Part shown: one piece after another, positions 22,690 through 35,328 of the stretch | Layout of the letters: every line of letters begins with the position of its first letter | Numbering within the stretch: position 1 is the stretch's first letter | NCBI GenBank assembly: GCA_026826555.1 | Contig: JAKSZT010053923.1 | Location: 1,921,992 to 1,985,991, forward strand | Origin: Tolypeutes matacus | Taxonomy: Eukaryota; Chordata; Mammalia; Cingulata; Chlamyphoridae | Length of the DNA stretch: 64,000 nt | Reading direction: 5' to 3' | Program-made: the position numbers and the translations under genes | Notes under the pieces: model-generated | Told to the model about the DNA's origin: nothing | The model's database searches: none | What the model saw: the letters and a program-made list of their open reading frames with translations, nothing else

Positions 22690-24745
22690 GCAGTTGTAAG
22701 TTTACAGAAAAATCTTGCAGAAAGTAGAGAGTTCCCATGTATCACCCCTCTCACACACAGTTTCCACATTATTAACATTTTGCGTTAGTTGTGATAGCTT
22801 TGTTACAACTGATGAAACAATATTATTATAGTTATGCTGTTAACCTTAGCCCATTGTTTACATTTTACACTGTTTGTGTTGTGCAGTTCTAAAGTTTTGT
22901 GTGTGTGTGGTACATATACAGCCTAAAATTTCCCTTTTTATACTTTGTCAAATTGCAATTCGGTAGTGTTAATTACACTCACAAAGTTGTGCTACATCAC
23001 CATCATCCATTGCCAAACTTTCCTATCACCTTAACAGAAACTCTGTACCAATTAAATATTAACTTCCTGTTCCCCTGGCAACCAATATTCTAGTTTTTGA
23101 CTTTATGAATTTGCATATTCTGCTTATTTCATATAAGTGAAATTATTTGATATCATACAATTTTTTTTCTTTTGTGTCTGTCTTATTTCACTCAACATGA
23201 TGTTTTCAAGGCTCATCCATATTGTAGCATGCATCAGAACTTCATTCCTTTTCATGGCCAAATAATATTCCATTGTGTGTCTGTACCACATTTTGTTTAT
23301 CCATTCATTTGTTGATGAACACTTAGGTTGTTTCCAGCTTTTGGTTATTGTGAATAACATTGCCAGAAACATTGGTGTACATGTTTCATTCATGACCCTG
23401 TTTTTATTTCTTTGGGTATAATACTTAGAAGTGGGATTGCCAGGTCAAATGGTAATTCTATATTTAACTTTTTGAGGAATCACCATACTGCTTTCCACAG
23501 TGGCTGCACTATTTTACTTTCCCACCAGCAATGTACTAGAGTTCTATTTTCTCCGTATCCTCTCCAGCATTTATTTTTTTATTTCTTACAATAGCCATCC
23601 TGTTAGTGTAAAGAGGTACTTCCTTGTGGTTTTAATTTGCATTTTCCCAATGGCTAATGATGTTGAGCATTTTTTCATGTGTTCATTGGTCATTTGTATG
23701 TCTTCTTTGGAGAAATGTGTATTCAAGTTTACTACATTGGTCTATATGTCTGTCCTTGTGCCAGTACCACACTGTTTTAATTATTATGGCTTTGAAGTAA
23801 GTTTTGAAATCACGAAGTGTGAGACCTCTAACTTTGTACTTCCTTTGCAATATTGATTTGGCTATTAGAGGCCCCTTGCAATTCCATATGGATTTGAGGA
23901 TTGGCTGTTCCATTTCTCAAAAAAAAAAAAAAAAGGCTGCTGGGATTTTGATAGGTATTGCATTGAATCTAAAGATCACTTTAGGTAGTATTGACATCTT
24001 AATGATATCAAGTCTTCCTATCCATGAACATGAGATGTCTGGCCATTTATTTAGGTCTCCTTTAATTTCTTTAATCAATGTTTTGTAGTTTTCAGTGTAG
24101 AAATCCTTCACCTCATTGGTTAAATTTATTCCTAGTATTTTATTCTTTTAGGAACTATTGTGAATGGAATTTTTTTTTAAATTTCCATTTCAGAATATTC
24201 TTTGCTGATGAATAGAAACCCAATTGATTTTTTTCATGTTAATCTTGTAGCCTGCAACATTGCTGAACTGATTTATTAGTTCTGGTAGTTTTCTAGTGGA
24301 TTCTTTAGAATTTCCTATACAAAGGATTATGCCATCTGCAAACAGAGTTAATTCTACTTCTTCCTTTCTGTTTGGATGCCTTTTGTTTCTTTTCTTGTCT
24401 AATTGCTCTGGCAAGGACTTCTAATACAATGTTGAATAATAGTGATGAAAGTAGGCATCCTTGTCTTGTTCCTGACCTCAAGGGAAAGGCTTTCAGTGTT
24501 TCACCATTGAGTATGATGTTAGCTGTCAGTTTTTCATATACTTCCTTTATCATGTTGAGAAAATTCCCTTCTATTCCTATATTTCTGAGTCTTTTTAACA
24601 TAAATGAATGTTGGATTTTGTTAAATGCCTTTTCTGCATTCATTGAAATATTTATGTGATTCTTTTCCCTTCATTCAGTCAATGTGGTGTGTTATATTGA
24701 TTGGTTTACTTATATTGAACCACTCTTGCGTTCCTGGGATAAATC
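22633..24745 (-). mobile_element. Old L1, reverse orientation
   Basis: From left to right: an (ATT)n run replacing the A tail, reverse 3'UTR (TTTACAGAAAAATCTTGCAGAAAG ... CCTAAAATTTCCC), then ORF2 read on the minus strand from 23393 to about 24740. Minus-strand frames 24305-24643 ([18 protein letters not shown]) and 23124-23393 (C-terminal) come from one ORF2. 5'-truncated at about 24745. Inactive. Confidence 0.88.
22639..22689 (+). repeat. (ATT)n microsatellite
   Basis: About 16 ATT units at the 3' end of the reverse L1, probably grown from its A-rich tail. Confidence 0.92.
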
Positions 24746-26690
24746 CTCACCTTCGTTTTTTAAAGATGTTTTTCCTGGATATAGTATTCTAGATCATCAG
24801 TTGGTTTGTTTTTCTTTCAGACTTTAAAAATGTTGCTCTACTCTCTTCTGGTTTGAATCACTTCTGATGAAAAATCTGCTTTCATCTTATATTTTTTTCC
24901 CTTTATATAATTTGTCTTTTTTTCTGGCTGCTTATAAGATTTTGTCTTTATCTCTGGTTTTAAGTAATTTAATTTTTTCAGGCTTCTTTTTTTTTTTTTT
25001 AAGCTCTGATTTTTTACTTAAAATGATGGAGATGATGCAATGGGGAGAGCATTTCCTTTTTTTTTTTTTAAGATTTATTTATCCTCCCTCCCCTGGTTGT
25101 TTTTGTGCTCACTGTCTGCTCTCTGTGTCCATTTGCTGTGTGTTCTTCTGTGTCTACTTGTCTTTTCTTTAGGCGGCACTGGAAACTGATCCTGGGACAT
25201 TCTGGAGTAGGAGAGAGGCACTCAATCTCTTGCGCCACCTCAGCTCCCTGGTCTGCGGCATCTTTAATTGTCTCTCCTCTGTGTCTCTTTTTGTTGTGTC
25301 ATCTTGCTGCACCAGCTCTCTGCATGAGCCAGCAGTCTGCGTGGGCCAGCTCTCTGTGTAGGCCAGTTCTTCGTTGGGCCAGCTTGCAGCACAGGCCAGC
25401 TTGCCTTCACCAGAAGGCCCCAGCAATAAAATCCTGGACCTCCTATATGGTAGATGGGAGCCCAGTTGCTTGAGCCACATCCGCTTCCTTCCTTAGCTTC
25501 TTATGTTTCAGGTTCATTGAATCTGTAGGTTTGAGGTGTTCATCAAATTTAGAAAAAATTCAGCCATTATTTCTTCAAATAATTGTCATTTCCTCTCTCT
25601 CCTCTCCTCTTCTCCTTTGGGGACTCCAATTATGTGTATATTAGGCATCTTGGAGGTGTTCCATAGCTCACTGATTTTCTGTTTTTGGTTTTGTTTTTTT
25701 TTTGTCATTTTTCTCTGTGTGATTCATTTTGGGTAGTTTCTGATACTGTGTCTTCCAGATCACTAATCTTTTTTTCCCACATCTAATCTGCTGTTAATTC
25801 CATCCAATGTATTTTTCATCTCAGAAATTGTAATTGTCATCTCCAGATATTCAACTTGGGCCCATTTTTTATCTTTCATATCTCTTCTTAATATGCTCAG
25901 CCTTTCCTATACCCTCTTAAATACTTGGAAAGTATAAACAGTTATAAGTGCCCTTGCCCACAAATGACACTTGTATAATTTCTGTATTTGTTTTTATTGT
26001 CTGATATTTATTCTTCTTATAGGTTTTATTGTCCTGCTTCTTTGCATGTGTGGTAGTTTTTTATGGATGCCAGAACAATGTGAATTTTACCTTATTGAGT
26101 GCTTGGATTGCTTTATGTTATTATAAATATTCTTCAACTTTGTTCTGGGATACAGTTAAATTACTTGGAAATAGTTTGATCCTTTCAAGATTTGTTTTTA
26201 ACTTTGTTAAGCAGGACCAGAGCAGTCTTTAATCTAGGGTTAATTTTGCCCTACCACTGAGGCCTTTGGGGATCATTACATCATGTCCTGCAAGTTACAA
26301 GATTTTTACACTCTGTTTGGAAGAAACACAAAATATTTCCAACTCTTTGTGGACTCTAGGGATTATTCCCTTTAATCCTTTTAGGTGGCTCTTTTCTGGC
26401 CTCAAGTAGTTTCTTCACATGCATGTCTTGTTCAATACTTAGCTGAAGTTTCTAAGGGGACCCTCTGCAGATCTCTAGAGCTCTCTCTGTGCAATTCTCT
26501 CTTCTCAATGCTGCATCTTACGAAGTCTAGCTTCTTTGGCCTGATTGAATTCCCCACTCCATCTCCTCAGTTCTGTAAAATATTTGGGCTGTGCCTGAGT
26601 TTTCACTCCCCTCTCTCCAGGCAGTAAGGTGGGATAATTTGAGGCTCATCTTGTTTGTTTCTCTTCTTTTAAGAATCACTGTCCCTTAAT
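24746..26690 (-). mobile_element. HAL1/L1 ORF1 and 5'UTR, reverse
   Basis: Minus-strand ORF1 text: TTTTTCCTGGATATAGTATTC ... TCTTCTGGTTTGAATCACTTCTGATG, then after a SINE GCCATTATTTCTTCAAATAATTG and TCCTTTGGGGACTCCAATTATGTGTA, then coiled-coil coding text to about 25925. 25926-26690 looks like the upstream/5'UTR part (GGTAGTTTTTTATGGATGCCAGAACAATGTGAATTTTACC). All frames are broken. Confidence 0.65.
25057..25490 (-). mobile_element. Dimeric DAS-type SINE
   Basis: Minus strand: GGAAGCGGATGTGGCTCAAGC head, spacer of GGCCAGCTTG-like repeats, second tRNA-like unit (GGAGCTGAGGTGGCGCAAGAGATTG), then a tail seen here as TTTTTTTTAAGATTTATTTATCC. Sits inside the ORF1 relic. Confidence 0.9.
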
Positions 26691-27235
26691 AATTTGAATA
26701 TGGGCCACAAGAAAATAGAATGAGGTAAGACAATGGAAAGCTGAGGGTTAACTTGTGCAGAATTGGTAAAAAAGGATGTGTGCTAATCTTTGGAAATTAA
26801 TAGAAATGGTGAAAACCCAGCCTAATGTTTGTAACTAGCAGTACTATTATGCGGGTATGAGAGTGGTTTAAAGGGAAAGTCAAAGGTCATATATATTACC
26901 AAAAGGAAAGCTAAAAAATGTAACATGGGACTGTATGGTATAGTAAAACCACATATGAAATATGAATGTGGGTAAAATTGCATATATAAGACCGTTTTAC
27001 TTTGAAACCAAACAAATGTATGTTAATACTACAAGATGTTAATGTCAGACCAGAAAAACATTATGCTAAGTGAAAGAAACCAGACACATAACTACTACAT
27101 ATTGTATGATTCCATTTATATAAAATGTAAATATAAATCAATTTATAAAGATGGAATTATATTAGTGGTTATGTAGGGCTGGGGAAAGATAGAGGTATTG
27201 AGGGGTGGCTGCTAAGGGGTATGAAGATTAAAAAC
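26691..27235 (+). mobile_element. L1 3'UTR fragment
   Basis: Collinear with 49293-49840 (GGAAAGCTGAGGGTTAACT, ATGGGACTGTATGGTATAGTAAAACC, ATAAATCAATTTATAAAGATGG, GTGGTTATGTAGGGCTGGGG). No ORF2 precedes it. It ends just before another L1 fragment starts at about 27236. Confidence 0.8.
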
Positions 27236-29145
27236 ATAGCACCTAGCTGGGAGAACTGGATATTCATATCCAAAGGAAAGAAAGAGGACCCTTATCTCAC
27301 ACCTTATACAAAAATTAATTCAAAATGGATCAAAGGGGAAGTGGATGTGGCTCAAGTGATTGAGCTCCAACCTACCACATGGGAGGTCCCAGGTTCGGTT
27401 CCTGGTGCTTCCTAAAGAGAAGATGAGCAAATACAGAGAACACACAGTGAATGGACACAGAGAGCAGACAGCGAGCACAGAACAATAAGGAGGGGAATAA
27501 ATAAATAAAATACATATAAAAATCTATACATGTATCAAAGACCTAAATATAAAAGCTAGAACCATAAAGCTCCTAGAAGAAAATGTAGGGAAACATATCC
27601 AAGACCTGGTGGTAGGTGGTACATTCTTAAACCTTACATTGAAAGCACAAGCAACAAAAGAAAACATGGATATATGGGACCTCCTCAAACTTAAACACTT
27701 TTGTGATTCAAAGGACTTTGTCAAGAAGGTAAAAAGGCAGCCCACTCAATGGAAGAAAATATTTGGAAACCACATATCCAATAAGGGTTTGATTTCCATT
27801 CTATATAAAGAGATCATACAACTCAACAATAAAAGAACAAGCAATCCAATTTAAAAATGGGCAAAAGACTTAAATAGACATTTCTCCAAGGAGGAAATAT
27901 AAATGGCCAAAAAGTATATGAAAAAAATTCTCAATATCACTAGCTATTAGGTAAATGTAAATCAAAAGGACAATGAGATATCACCTCACACCTCACAGAA
28001 TGGCCATTATTAAAAAACAGAAAACAATAAGTGCTGGAGAGGATGTGGAGAAATAGGAACACTACTTCACTGTTGGTGGGATTCTTAAATAGGGCAACCT
28101 CTGTGGAAGACAGTTTGGTGGTTCCTCAGGAAGCTAAATATAGAAATGCCATATGATTCAGTAATTCCTCTACTAAAAATATAACCAGAAGAACTGAAAA
28201 TTGACATGAACAGACATCTGCACACCAATGTTCATAGCAGCGTTATTCACAAATGCCAAAAGATAGAAACAACCAAAGTGTCTATCAACCAATGAATGGA
28301 TAAAATGTGGTATCTACATATGCACGAGTATTATGCTGCAGTAAGAAGAAATAAAACTGGGAAACATATAATAGCATGGAAGAATCTTGAAGACATTATG
28401 CTAAGTGAAATAAGCCAGATTCAAAAGGACAAATATTGCGATATCTCACTGATATGAACTAAATACAAAGAATAAACATATGGAGTTAAAACCTAGAGTA
28501 TAGGATATTAGGAGATAAGAGGAGGGCTGTAAAGGAGTACTGATGCTTAATGTATGTAGATGTTTAAATGAACTTGACTATAAAAGTGTGGAAATGGATA
28601 GAGTTAATGGTAACACATTATGGTGAGTAGCAGCTGGTTTATAAATGGGATTGTGGCAGAAAAGGGTCGTCTAGAGATGTAAATGTCAACTGAAAGAAAA
28701 CTACAGAATAATCTAGGGACTGAATAATGCAGTGAACCCAGAGGTGGATGAGAATTGTGGTTAATAGGACAAATGCAAAAATGTCCTGTGAACTAGAACA
28801 GATGTACATCATTATTGCATGGTGATGGGAATGTGGAAAAGCATGGGAAAAATAAATTAATGTAACCTATGGACTATAGTTACAGCAATACTGTAATATT
28901 TTTGCATCAATGCCAAAGATGTATTATGTTAATAATAGGGGGGTATGGAAAATATATGCCAAAGGTATGCTATGGATCATAGTTGGTGGTAATAATCTGA
29001 TGATATTATCTCATATAATCTGTAACACAGCAGTGAGGTGTGGTGGTGAAGGGTTGTTGTCTGGAAATTCTATACATGTACATGACTGTTTTGTAAGTTC
29101 ACATCTTCTGTACTAAAAATATATTAAAAAAACAAAAACAAAACC
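27236..29145 (+). mobile_element. 5'-truncated L1 (ORF2 C-terminal part, 3'UTR)
   Basis: ORF2 text from GGGAGAACTGGATATTCATATCC to about 28440 (AAGTGCTGGAGAGGATGTGG cysteine region near 28029), then a long 3'UTR (GGACTATAGTTACAGCAATACTG) to AAAATATATTAAAAAAAC. A SINE splits it at 27336-27529. Many stops; moderately old. Confidence 0.85.
27336..27529 (+). mobile_element. DAS-type SINE
   Basis: GGGGAAGTGGATGTGGCTCAAGTG head, B box AGGTTCGGTTCC, CACACAGTGAATGGACACAG spacer, AATAAATAAATAAAATAC tail. Flanks ATGGATCAAAG (27325-27335) and ATGTATCAAAG (27530-27540). Confidence 0.93.
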
Positions 29146-30761
29146 TAAAAAGGCACTAAGCCAGCTGGTTTTATGGCCTCACTCTGGTTTTCCGCATACC
29201 TACACTTTGGGCCATTTGGTTTCTATAACCAGTTTGGACCTTCACATTTGGTCAATTAGATCTTGGTTGGTTTCTTACTCGGTTCTGGTCTTGGCTCCTT
29301 CCATTGACCTTGCTGCCCTCTGTTGGCTCAGCCCCTGGAGAAACTCAACAACCTTGTATAGCTGGCTTCCCTCCTCCACTTCCCAACACCAGAAGGGATT
29401 TGTATAGCAAAGACCCTTGAATATCAGTCACATTTCAAGGTCAGGCAGATGAAGAGGAGACCAGAAAGGAGACAGAGAAGGAGCAGCCAGGGAGGTAGAA
29501 GGAGAACCAGGTGTTGAGGCCCTCAGGGAAGTCCCGGACACTTGACACTGGAGTGTCAAGCAGGAAGGAGAGAGTGCCCACCCCCATATTAGGTGGGAAT
29601 AAGACCAAAACGGGCCTGTTGGTTTTTACAAGGGGAAAATAGAGCCTGACAATGGCCATTGCAGGAGAGTGGCCAGAGGGTAAGAGGGAGAAGATAAAGG
29701 CAGGAGTGAGGACAACCCTTTCCCAAGAAGTCTGGGGAAACCTAGAGGACAGGGGGGATTCCGTCAAAGATGGGAGACACCAGCCTCTGATCCTGGAGGT
29801 CTCACTGCTCTGAGCCATGAGGAATGGAGCCTTTGGGGCTGCAGCAGTTCCTGCAGATCCAAGAGCCGCTTCACTGTGGGACAGAACTATGTGGAGGGAC
29901 ATGTCCTCCTTCCTGGGCCTCTCAAGGGCAACAGTGCCCTCAACATGGAGGAAATAAGCAAAACTGGGGGTTGCAAAGCAGCCCAAGACGTGTAAAATGC
30001 TGCAGAGATGGAGGAAGGGGCATGCCAGGCAGAAAGAGGGCTCAGGGAATGCAAAGGCAAGGAGCCAGGAAGGTGTGGGTTTCTGTTCCACAACCTGTGG
30101 TTGAAGCCACCCTGATAGCCTGGGTGGTGTGACCTAGCTTGACAAGAGACCCAGAAGGCTGCTCCTACCCCATCTCCTGCCCACAGCCCACTGTGGTCCC
30201 CTCCTGAGGGGAAGTGAGAGAGCAAAGGAGGCACCAGGTTCCAGGCTGGGCACAGAGCTCTGGCACAAGCCCAAGGGAGAAGCAGGAACCCCATTCCCCA
30301 GGGTGGGGACACAGTCCCACTTGGTTGCACAGAAATCCTCCTGCTCCTTCTGTGGACGTTTGCTGAGGTTCTGGAATTCCATTACTGGCAAGCCTCTGAA
30401 AGGCTGACCCCATCCTTGCCCACGTTTCACAGAAGGGGAATTGAGGACTCTAAGGCAGTGGGTAGTGCTGAGTCATGGGGGAAGTGAGTGGGAGCTGATG
30501 TAGGGTAGATCTTCAGGAAAATCCTCTGCTCTTAGGTCAAAGTTCACAGGGTCTGCTAGCCCAAGAAGTTTGGGAAGAGAGCCCTAGCATGTAGGAAGGA
30601 GAGCTTCTTGGAGGAGGTGGTAATAAAAGATGATGAGCTTTGCTGGTGGAAGAGAGAGAAGAGAATAAGTTCAGAAATGTAGGAGTGGGGAGACATGTCT
30701 CTGTGTGTGGTATAGAGGTTGAGCTGGACAGTGGAATTGGCAAAATTTTCTCACTGGATTC
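29146..30761. other. Unique-looking sequence
   Basis: The longest stretch in the window free of recognisable repeats. Ordinary composition with purine-rich parts. A minus-strand frame of 216 codons (30091-29441) and shorter frames at 29887-30330 and 29824-30132 overlap one another. None has a recognisable domain, and the 216-codon frame has no evident upstream exon or conserved motif. May be intergenic, intronic or part of a non-coding transcript. Confidence 0.5.
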
Positions 30762-30890
30762 TTTCATTCACTAGGCACTTATTGAGGACCTACTGTGAGC
30801 CACGCACTGTGTTGGGTGCCAGGGACATAGCAGTGAATCAGATTAAACAGTCCCCTGTTGGAGCTCATGGTGGAGGGAGGTAGACAGATC
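30762..30890 (-). repeat. L2 3' end
   Basis: TTCATTCACTAGGCACTTATTGAGGACCTACTGTGAGCCACGCACTGTGTTGGGTGCCAGGGACA is the reverse of the L2 3' end. GTCCCCTGTTGGAGCTCATGG continues it. Confidence 0.85.
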
Positions 30891-31075
30891 TGTAAGCAGG
30901 GAATTTCTGCACATTATGTGAACGAGGGGTTCGGGGAGCCTAGAGGAGGCACCTGACCCAGCCTGGGCAGTATCCAGGATGGCTTCCTGAAGATGAGCCT
31001 GAAGCTTGAGTTGTTTGAGCAGAGAATGAAGGGGGTGGTGGGAGAAGGAGTATTCCTTGTGATTGCCGTGATTTT

Positions 31076-31238
31076 CAGCAGGGTACAATTTTGCCATCCA
31101 GGGGAGATTTGGCAATGCCTGGGTGTCACAACAGGAGTAGAGGTGCTCCCGGGCATGAGTAGCTGGTAAACATCCTGTAAGGCCCAGGGCAGCCCCTCAT
31201 ATCAAAGAAGTATCTGGCTCAGAATGTCAATAGTGCAC
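31076..31238 (+). mobile_element. MER5A (hAT-Charlie DNA transposon)
   Basis: TTTTGCCATCCAGGGGAGATTTGGCAATGCCTGG, GTGTCACAACAGGAG, TAAACATCCTGTAAGGCCCAGGGCAGCCCC and CAATAGTGC follow the MER5A consensus in order. Non-autonomous and ancient. Terminal repeats are eroded. Confidence 0.88.
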
Positions 31239-31587
31239 AATAGTGGGAATTAGAGAGCTCAGTCAGCATGTGGGAAGATCCAGAAGGGAGAGAGATCGTG
31301 ACCCACCAGAGGAACTGAAAGCTGCTCAGGGAGGCTGCAGAGCTGCAGGAGTGGATGACTAATCAGAGATACGATTAGAAGGAACTGATTGCCAGGCTGA
31401 AGGGTCAGGAATTAAATGGAAGGAAGGAGGGGTCACAGTGTTAAGGCTTTGGAAGAGCCTTTGGTGGGAGTAGATCTCATCTGATCTTTCTAAGGGGTTG
31501 ATGTTCAGGCTCTTCTGATAAGCCTCCAGAAATGGGAAACTCACTATCTGCTCAGGAAGCCCAGCTGAGTGCCAGAGCAAGTCGAGC
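31239..31587. other. Unassigned sequence
   Basis: No gene or repeat recognised. Confidence 0.4.
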
Positions 31588-31745
31588 CAGGCAGATCTGT
31601 GTTTGGATCCCAGCTCTGCTTCTCGCTATGCAGCTGTAAGCAGTTCACCTCAACTCTCTGAGCCTCAGTTTTTCCATATGTGAAATGGGGACACGGACCA
31701 ACCTCGCATGACTTTCATGAGAAATCACATCATGCAGGTCTCTGG
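31588..31745 (+). repeat. MIR SINE
   Basis: GTGTTTGGATCCCAGCTCTGC, GAGCCTCAGTTTTTCCATATGTGAAATGGGGA in forward MIR order. Confidence 0.88.
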
Positions 31746-32499
31746 CCACTAAACAGATGTTCCAGTTTGCCAGGCTTGCCACTTACTTCAAACACTAATA
31801 AAGCAGGCGTGACTATAAGATGAACAACCCTGCTAAGGGAGTGGTGAAGGCAATCAACAAAGGAAACTGAAAGTCTCCCAGTGTATTAGAAAAGATCTGC
31901 TATGCTATGCCACAATAACAAATAAGCCCTGAAATCTCAGCAATTCAGCACAACACACTCAGGCCAAAATTGTTGCAGGATGGTGGGGCTTTCTTGCCTC
32001 CAAGTTCCCTCTGCAGGTGCCAGGCTGGCTAGAGGGAGATAAGAGAGCATGGGAAGGAGGCCACCAGCTCTTAAATGCCTGTGGGCCTGGAAGTGATGTG
32101 GTTGATGAGTCACAGTTCATCCACTCACCAGGCATGTTTCTGACCCACATGCAGAATAAGTCATATAAACCCAGCCTGTCTTAGGTTCATCTCCCCAAAA
32201 GTAGACCCTGAGATAAGGGTTTGAATGCAAGGATTTGTGAGGAAGCACAAATAAAGACAGAGGTGGGAAAATAAGACAAGAAAGGGAAAGAAGCTAAATA
32301 AAAGTGCATTATTGCACAGGCTACTGGTGCTCAATCTTTCTGGGGACCTCTGGTAAACTGTATGGGACATACCTCAGAGTTGTATAACTCATGGGCAGAG
32401 GGAATTGGGGTATTTATCCACAACTCCCCTCTGTCATTGATTGAGGCATATTTGGGGGGCAATAATGTCTAACCACTCCAGCCTGACCCTCTGTGACAA
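31746..32499. other. Degenerate repeat-like sequence
   Basis: 31883-32160 (TGTATTAGAAAAGATCTGCTATGCTATGCC ... AACACACTCAGGCC) and 32175-32470 (AGTAGACCCTGAGATAAGGG, ATTTATCCACAACTCCCC) recall old LTR-type repeats, but I cannot name them. No gene seen. Confidence 0.4.
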
Positions 32500-33510
32500 T
32501 GGGTTTGAATTTGTGAATCCCAGAAAAGATTATGTTCTAGAACTAATCCATTCCTGTAGGTGTGGGGCCCTTTGATTGCATTAAAGTCAGTTAAGGCTGG
32601 GGCATGTCTCTAAGGCATATGGATATGTTCAAGTGTTCATGGAGAATTGTCTACATGGGTGGAGATCCACACAATAACCAAAAGAATATTGAATTCCCAT
32701 ATTGGGGAGTCCTGCTACATTCTCTAATAGGACAGCGAGAATTCCCAAAGTACAAGGGCAGTGCCTAGTGAAGGAAGACAAACCATTATGCCAGGACCTT
32801 GATATTGATGATTGTAGTTATGAACATTTTCTTGTCAAATTGAAACTTAACCTAAAAAAAGAAAGAGAGAAACTTAACCTAGTATTATTTATTGACTAAA
32901 AGTTACCCCCTAAAAGCCTCCTTGTTGCTTAAATGTGACTTCTCTCTAAGCCAAACTCAGTATATAAATGCACTACCTTCCCCCCAGCGTGGGACATGAC
33001 TGACACGGATAAGCGTCCCTGGCACTGAAGGATTATTACCAAGCACCAACTAGCAAAACATCTGGAAAAAGACCCTGACCAAAAGGGGGAAATGGTAAAT
33101 ACAAATGAGTTTTTATGCCTAAGAGATTAAAATTGAGTTAGGACTCCTGAGACTTCCGGAAAGATGGCAGACTAGTAAGACATGGGAATCTATTCTCCAG
33201 AAAAATAGCTAGAGAACAAGCTGAAACAGCCCCAAAAAAGATCTTCTAGACTTTAAGACAGCAGGTGAAGGCTGCACACCACCCAGAGGAGAGAGGGACA
33301 GAAGAGGGAAATCACAACAACAGAACCGTGAGTTGGAAGTAGCAGCTTCTGCTGCTGCTGGCACCCTCCCCCACACTCTTTAGAATTCACAGGCCTCTGG
33401 GCCTGTGACCACAGACAAAGGGGGCTTCAAGGATCTACCATTCCTGGAAAGGGGAGAGAGAGGGACACAGCTTTAGGCTGACTCAGGTTCTGACCTGTAA
33501 ATTTGGGCTG

Positions 33511-33830
33511 CAGAGCCCCACAGACCCCTCTACATGGCAGTTTGGCCTCGGAGCCTAGGAAGGACTGGAGAAATCTGACCCTCCCAACCTCCCTCTCTTC
33601 TAGCCTGGACTAATTGTTGAGAACTCCACAGGAGAGGGGGGAGAGAGCCTGGGGCTGAACCTGCTTTTGACTCCCAGGTTTGGTCAGCCCTGTCCCCAGA
33701 GCCCTTCCAGGCCGGGTGGGGCTGTGCCATTGTTTGCCTTGGAGCCTGCAAGGGGCTAAAGATATACAAACCTCCCAATCTCCTCCTCTACTAACAGGGA
33801 CTGATTGTTGAGGATTCAGAAGGGAGTGGA
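33511..33830 (+). repeat. Two ~190-bp tandem units in L1 5'UTR
   Basis: Unit 1 (about 33511-33645) and unit 2 (about 33698-33835) share ordered landmarks 190-193 bp apart: TTTGGCCTCGGAGCCT / TTTGCCTTGGAGCCT; CCTCCCTCTCTTCTA / CTCCTCCTCTACTA; ACTAATTGTTGAG / ACTGATTGTTGAG. This resembles monomer-type promoter repeats known in rodent L1s. Promoter function here is inference. Confidence 0.6.
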
Positions 33831-34263
33831 AATATTTCCTAGCTGGGAAAAGAGGGGCGCTACGAGAGAAGTCTAGAGAACTGTCTCAGAACGTTTGAAT
33901 CACAGGGCTCTTACCCCCAGAGAGGAAGCTCTATCACATTGATCTGGTCTGTGTCACAACAAATACGCTCTGACCAGGCATTGAATTGAGAGCTGCCAAC
34001 AAGCGCCAGCTCCTGGCAGACCAAGGAAGTGAACATAAGAAAATTAATAAGTAAGAGAGGCTTCTCCCTGCCCAAGGCCTTAGGAAACAACTCTACAACC
34101 AATTACTGGGTCCAGTGCCTAGTTTTGAGCAACCAGCAGAACAATCCTAACAATCAAGGTTGAGCCAAAAATCAAAGAACGGTGGTAACTCACAGCCTCC
34201 TGCCATTAAAACCCCATAAAAGAGAAAGAGATAGAGCCTCTAAGTAAAATACAAACTAACCAG

Positions 34264-35247
34264 GTGCCTAAGCACCAGCAAAAAATTACAAACCATACTA
34301 AGAAAATAGAAGACATGGCCCAAGAAAAGGAATACAGCAAAGTCCCAGAAGAGATGCAGAATTTGAGAGAATTAATCAGTGAGATGAGCACAAATTTCCA
34401 AAATCAAATTAATGAGATGAAATAGAATATAGTTAAAGAGATCAATGACATTAAGAAGTCATTGAGAGAACGCAAATAAGAATTTGAAATCCTGAACAGA
34501 AAAGTAAGGGAGTTCATGGGAATGAAAGACACAATAGGTGAAGTCAAAAATACATTTGAGGCATACAACAGGAGACTCGAAATGATAGAAGAAAGAATAA
34601 GTGACAAAGAAGACAGAACAGCTAAAATTGAAGAGAGAGAAGAACAGAGAGAGAAAAGAATGGAAAAAATTGAGCAGGGGCTCAGAGAGTTGAATGACAA
34701 CACAAAACGTAACAACATACGTGTCATGGGAGTTCCAGAAGGGGAAGAGAAAGGAAAAGGGGCAGAAAGAGTATTTGAGGAAATAATAGCTTAAAATTTC
34801 CCAACTCTCACAAAAGAAATGAACTTACATGTCCAAGAAGCACACTGTACCCCAATGAGAATAAACCCAAATAGACCTATGCCAAGACACATATTATTCA
34901 GGATGTCAAATGTAAAAGATAAAGAGAAAATTCTCAGAGCAGCAAGAGAGAAGCAAACGATCAAGTACAAAGGACGTCCAGTAAGACTTAGTGCAGATTT
35001 CTCTACAGAAACCATGGAGGTGAGAAGACAGAGGTATGATACAATTAGGAAACTGAAAGAGAAAAACTGTCAGCCGAGAATTCTTTATCCAGCAAAACTG
35101 TCCTTCAAATATGAAGGTGAATATAAAGTATTCACAAACAAACAGAAACTAAGAGAGTTTGCAAAAAAGAATCCACCTTTGCAGGAAATATTAAAGGAAG
35201 CCTTAGAAAGAAAAAGACAGGAGAGAGAGGCTTGGAGGAGAGTATAG
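34264..35247 (+). pseudogene. L1 ORF1 (RNA-binding protein), broken
   Basis: Collinear with the frame at 60904. The start codon is GTG instead of ATG at 34264. In-frame stops occur at about 34423 (TAG), 34478 (TAA) and 34791 (TAA), where the sister copy has sense codons. Parts: coiled-coil (34516-34794, heptad-like, rich in K/E), then RRM and C-terminal domain (34819-35247; INPNRP, RAAREKQ and a C-terminal REAWRRV). In L1s this protein forms trimers that coat the L1 RNA. Expected intact length is about 328 residues. Confidence 0.9.
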
Positions 35248-35328
35248 AAGAAAGAAAAGCAGAAAGGATAACCAAAAGAGTAAAAAGAGAGACAAAAATA
35301 AGATGACATATGAAAACCAAAGAATAAA

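Noticed and set aside
22581..22778. Frame with a long isoleucine run
   Set aside because: Translation of the (ATT)n microsatellite.
29441..30091. 216-codon frame as a gene
   Set aside because: No recognised domain, splice context or conserved motif. Kept only as a low-interest observation.
34404..34727. Minus-strand frames opposite L1 ORF1 (also 61044-61655, 35085-35396 and 61724-62086)
   Set aside because: Antisense shadows of the A-rich ORF1/ORF2 coding strand. They are Ser/Leu/Phe-rich with no independent support.
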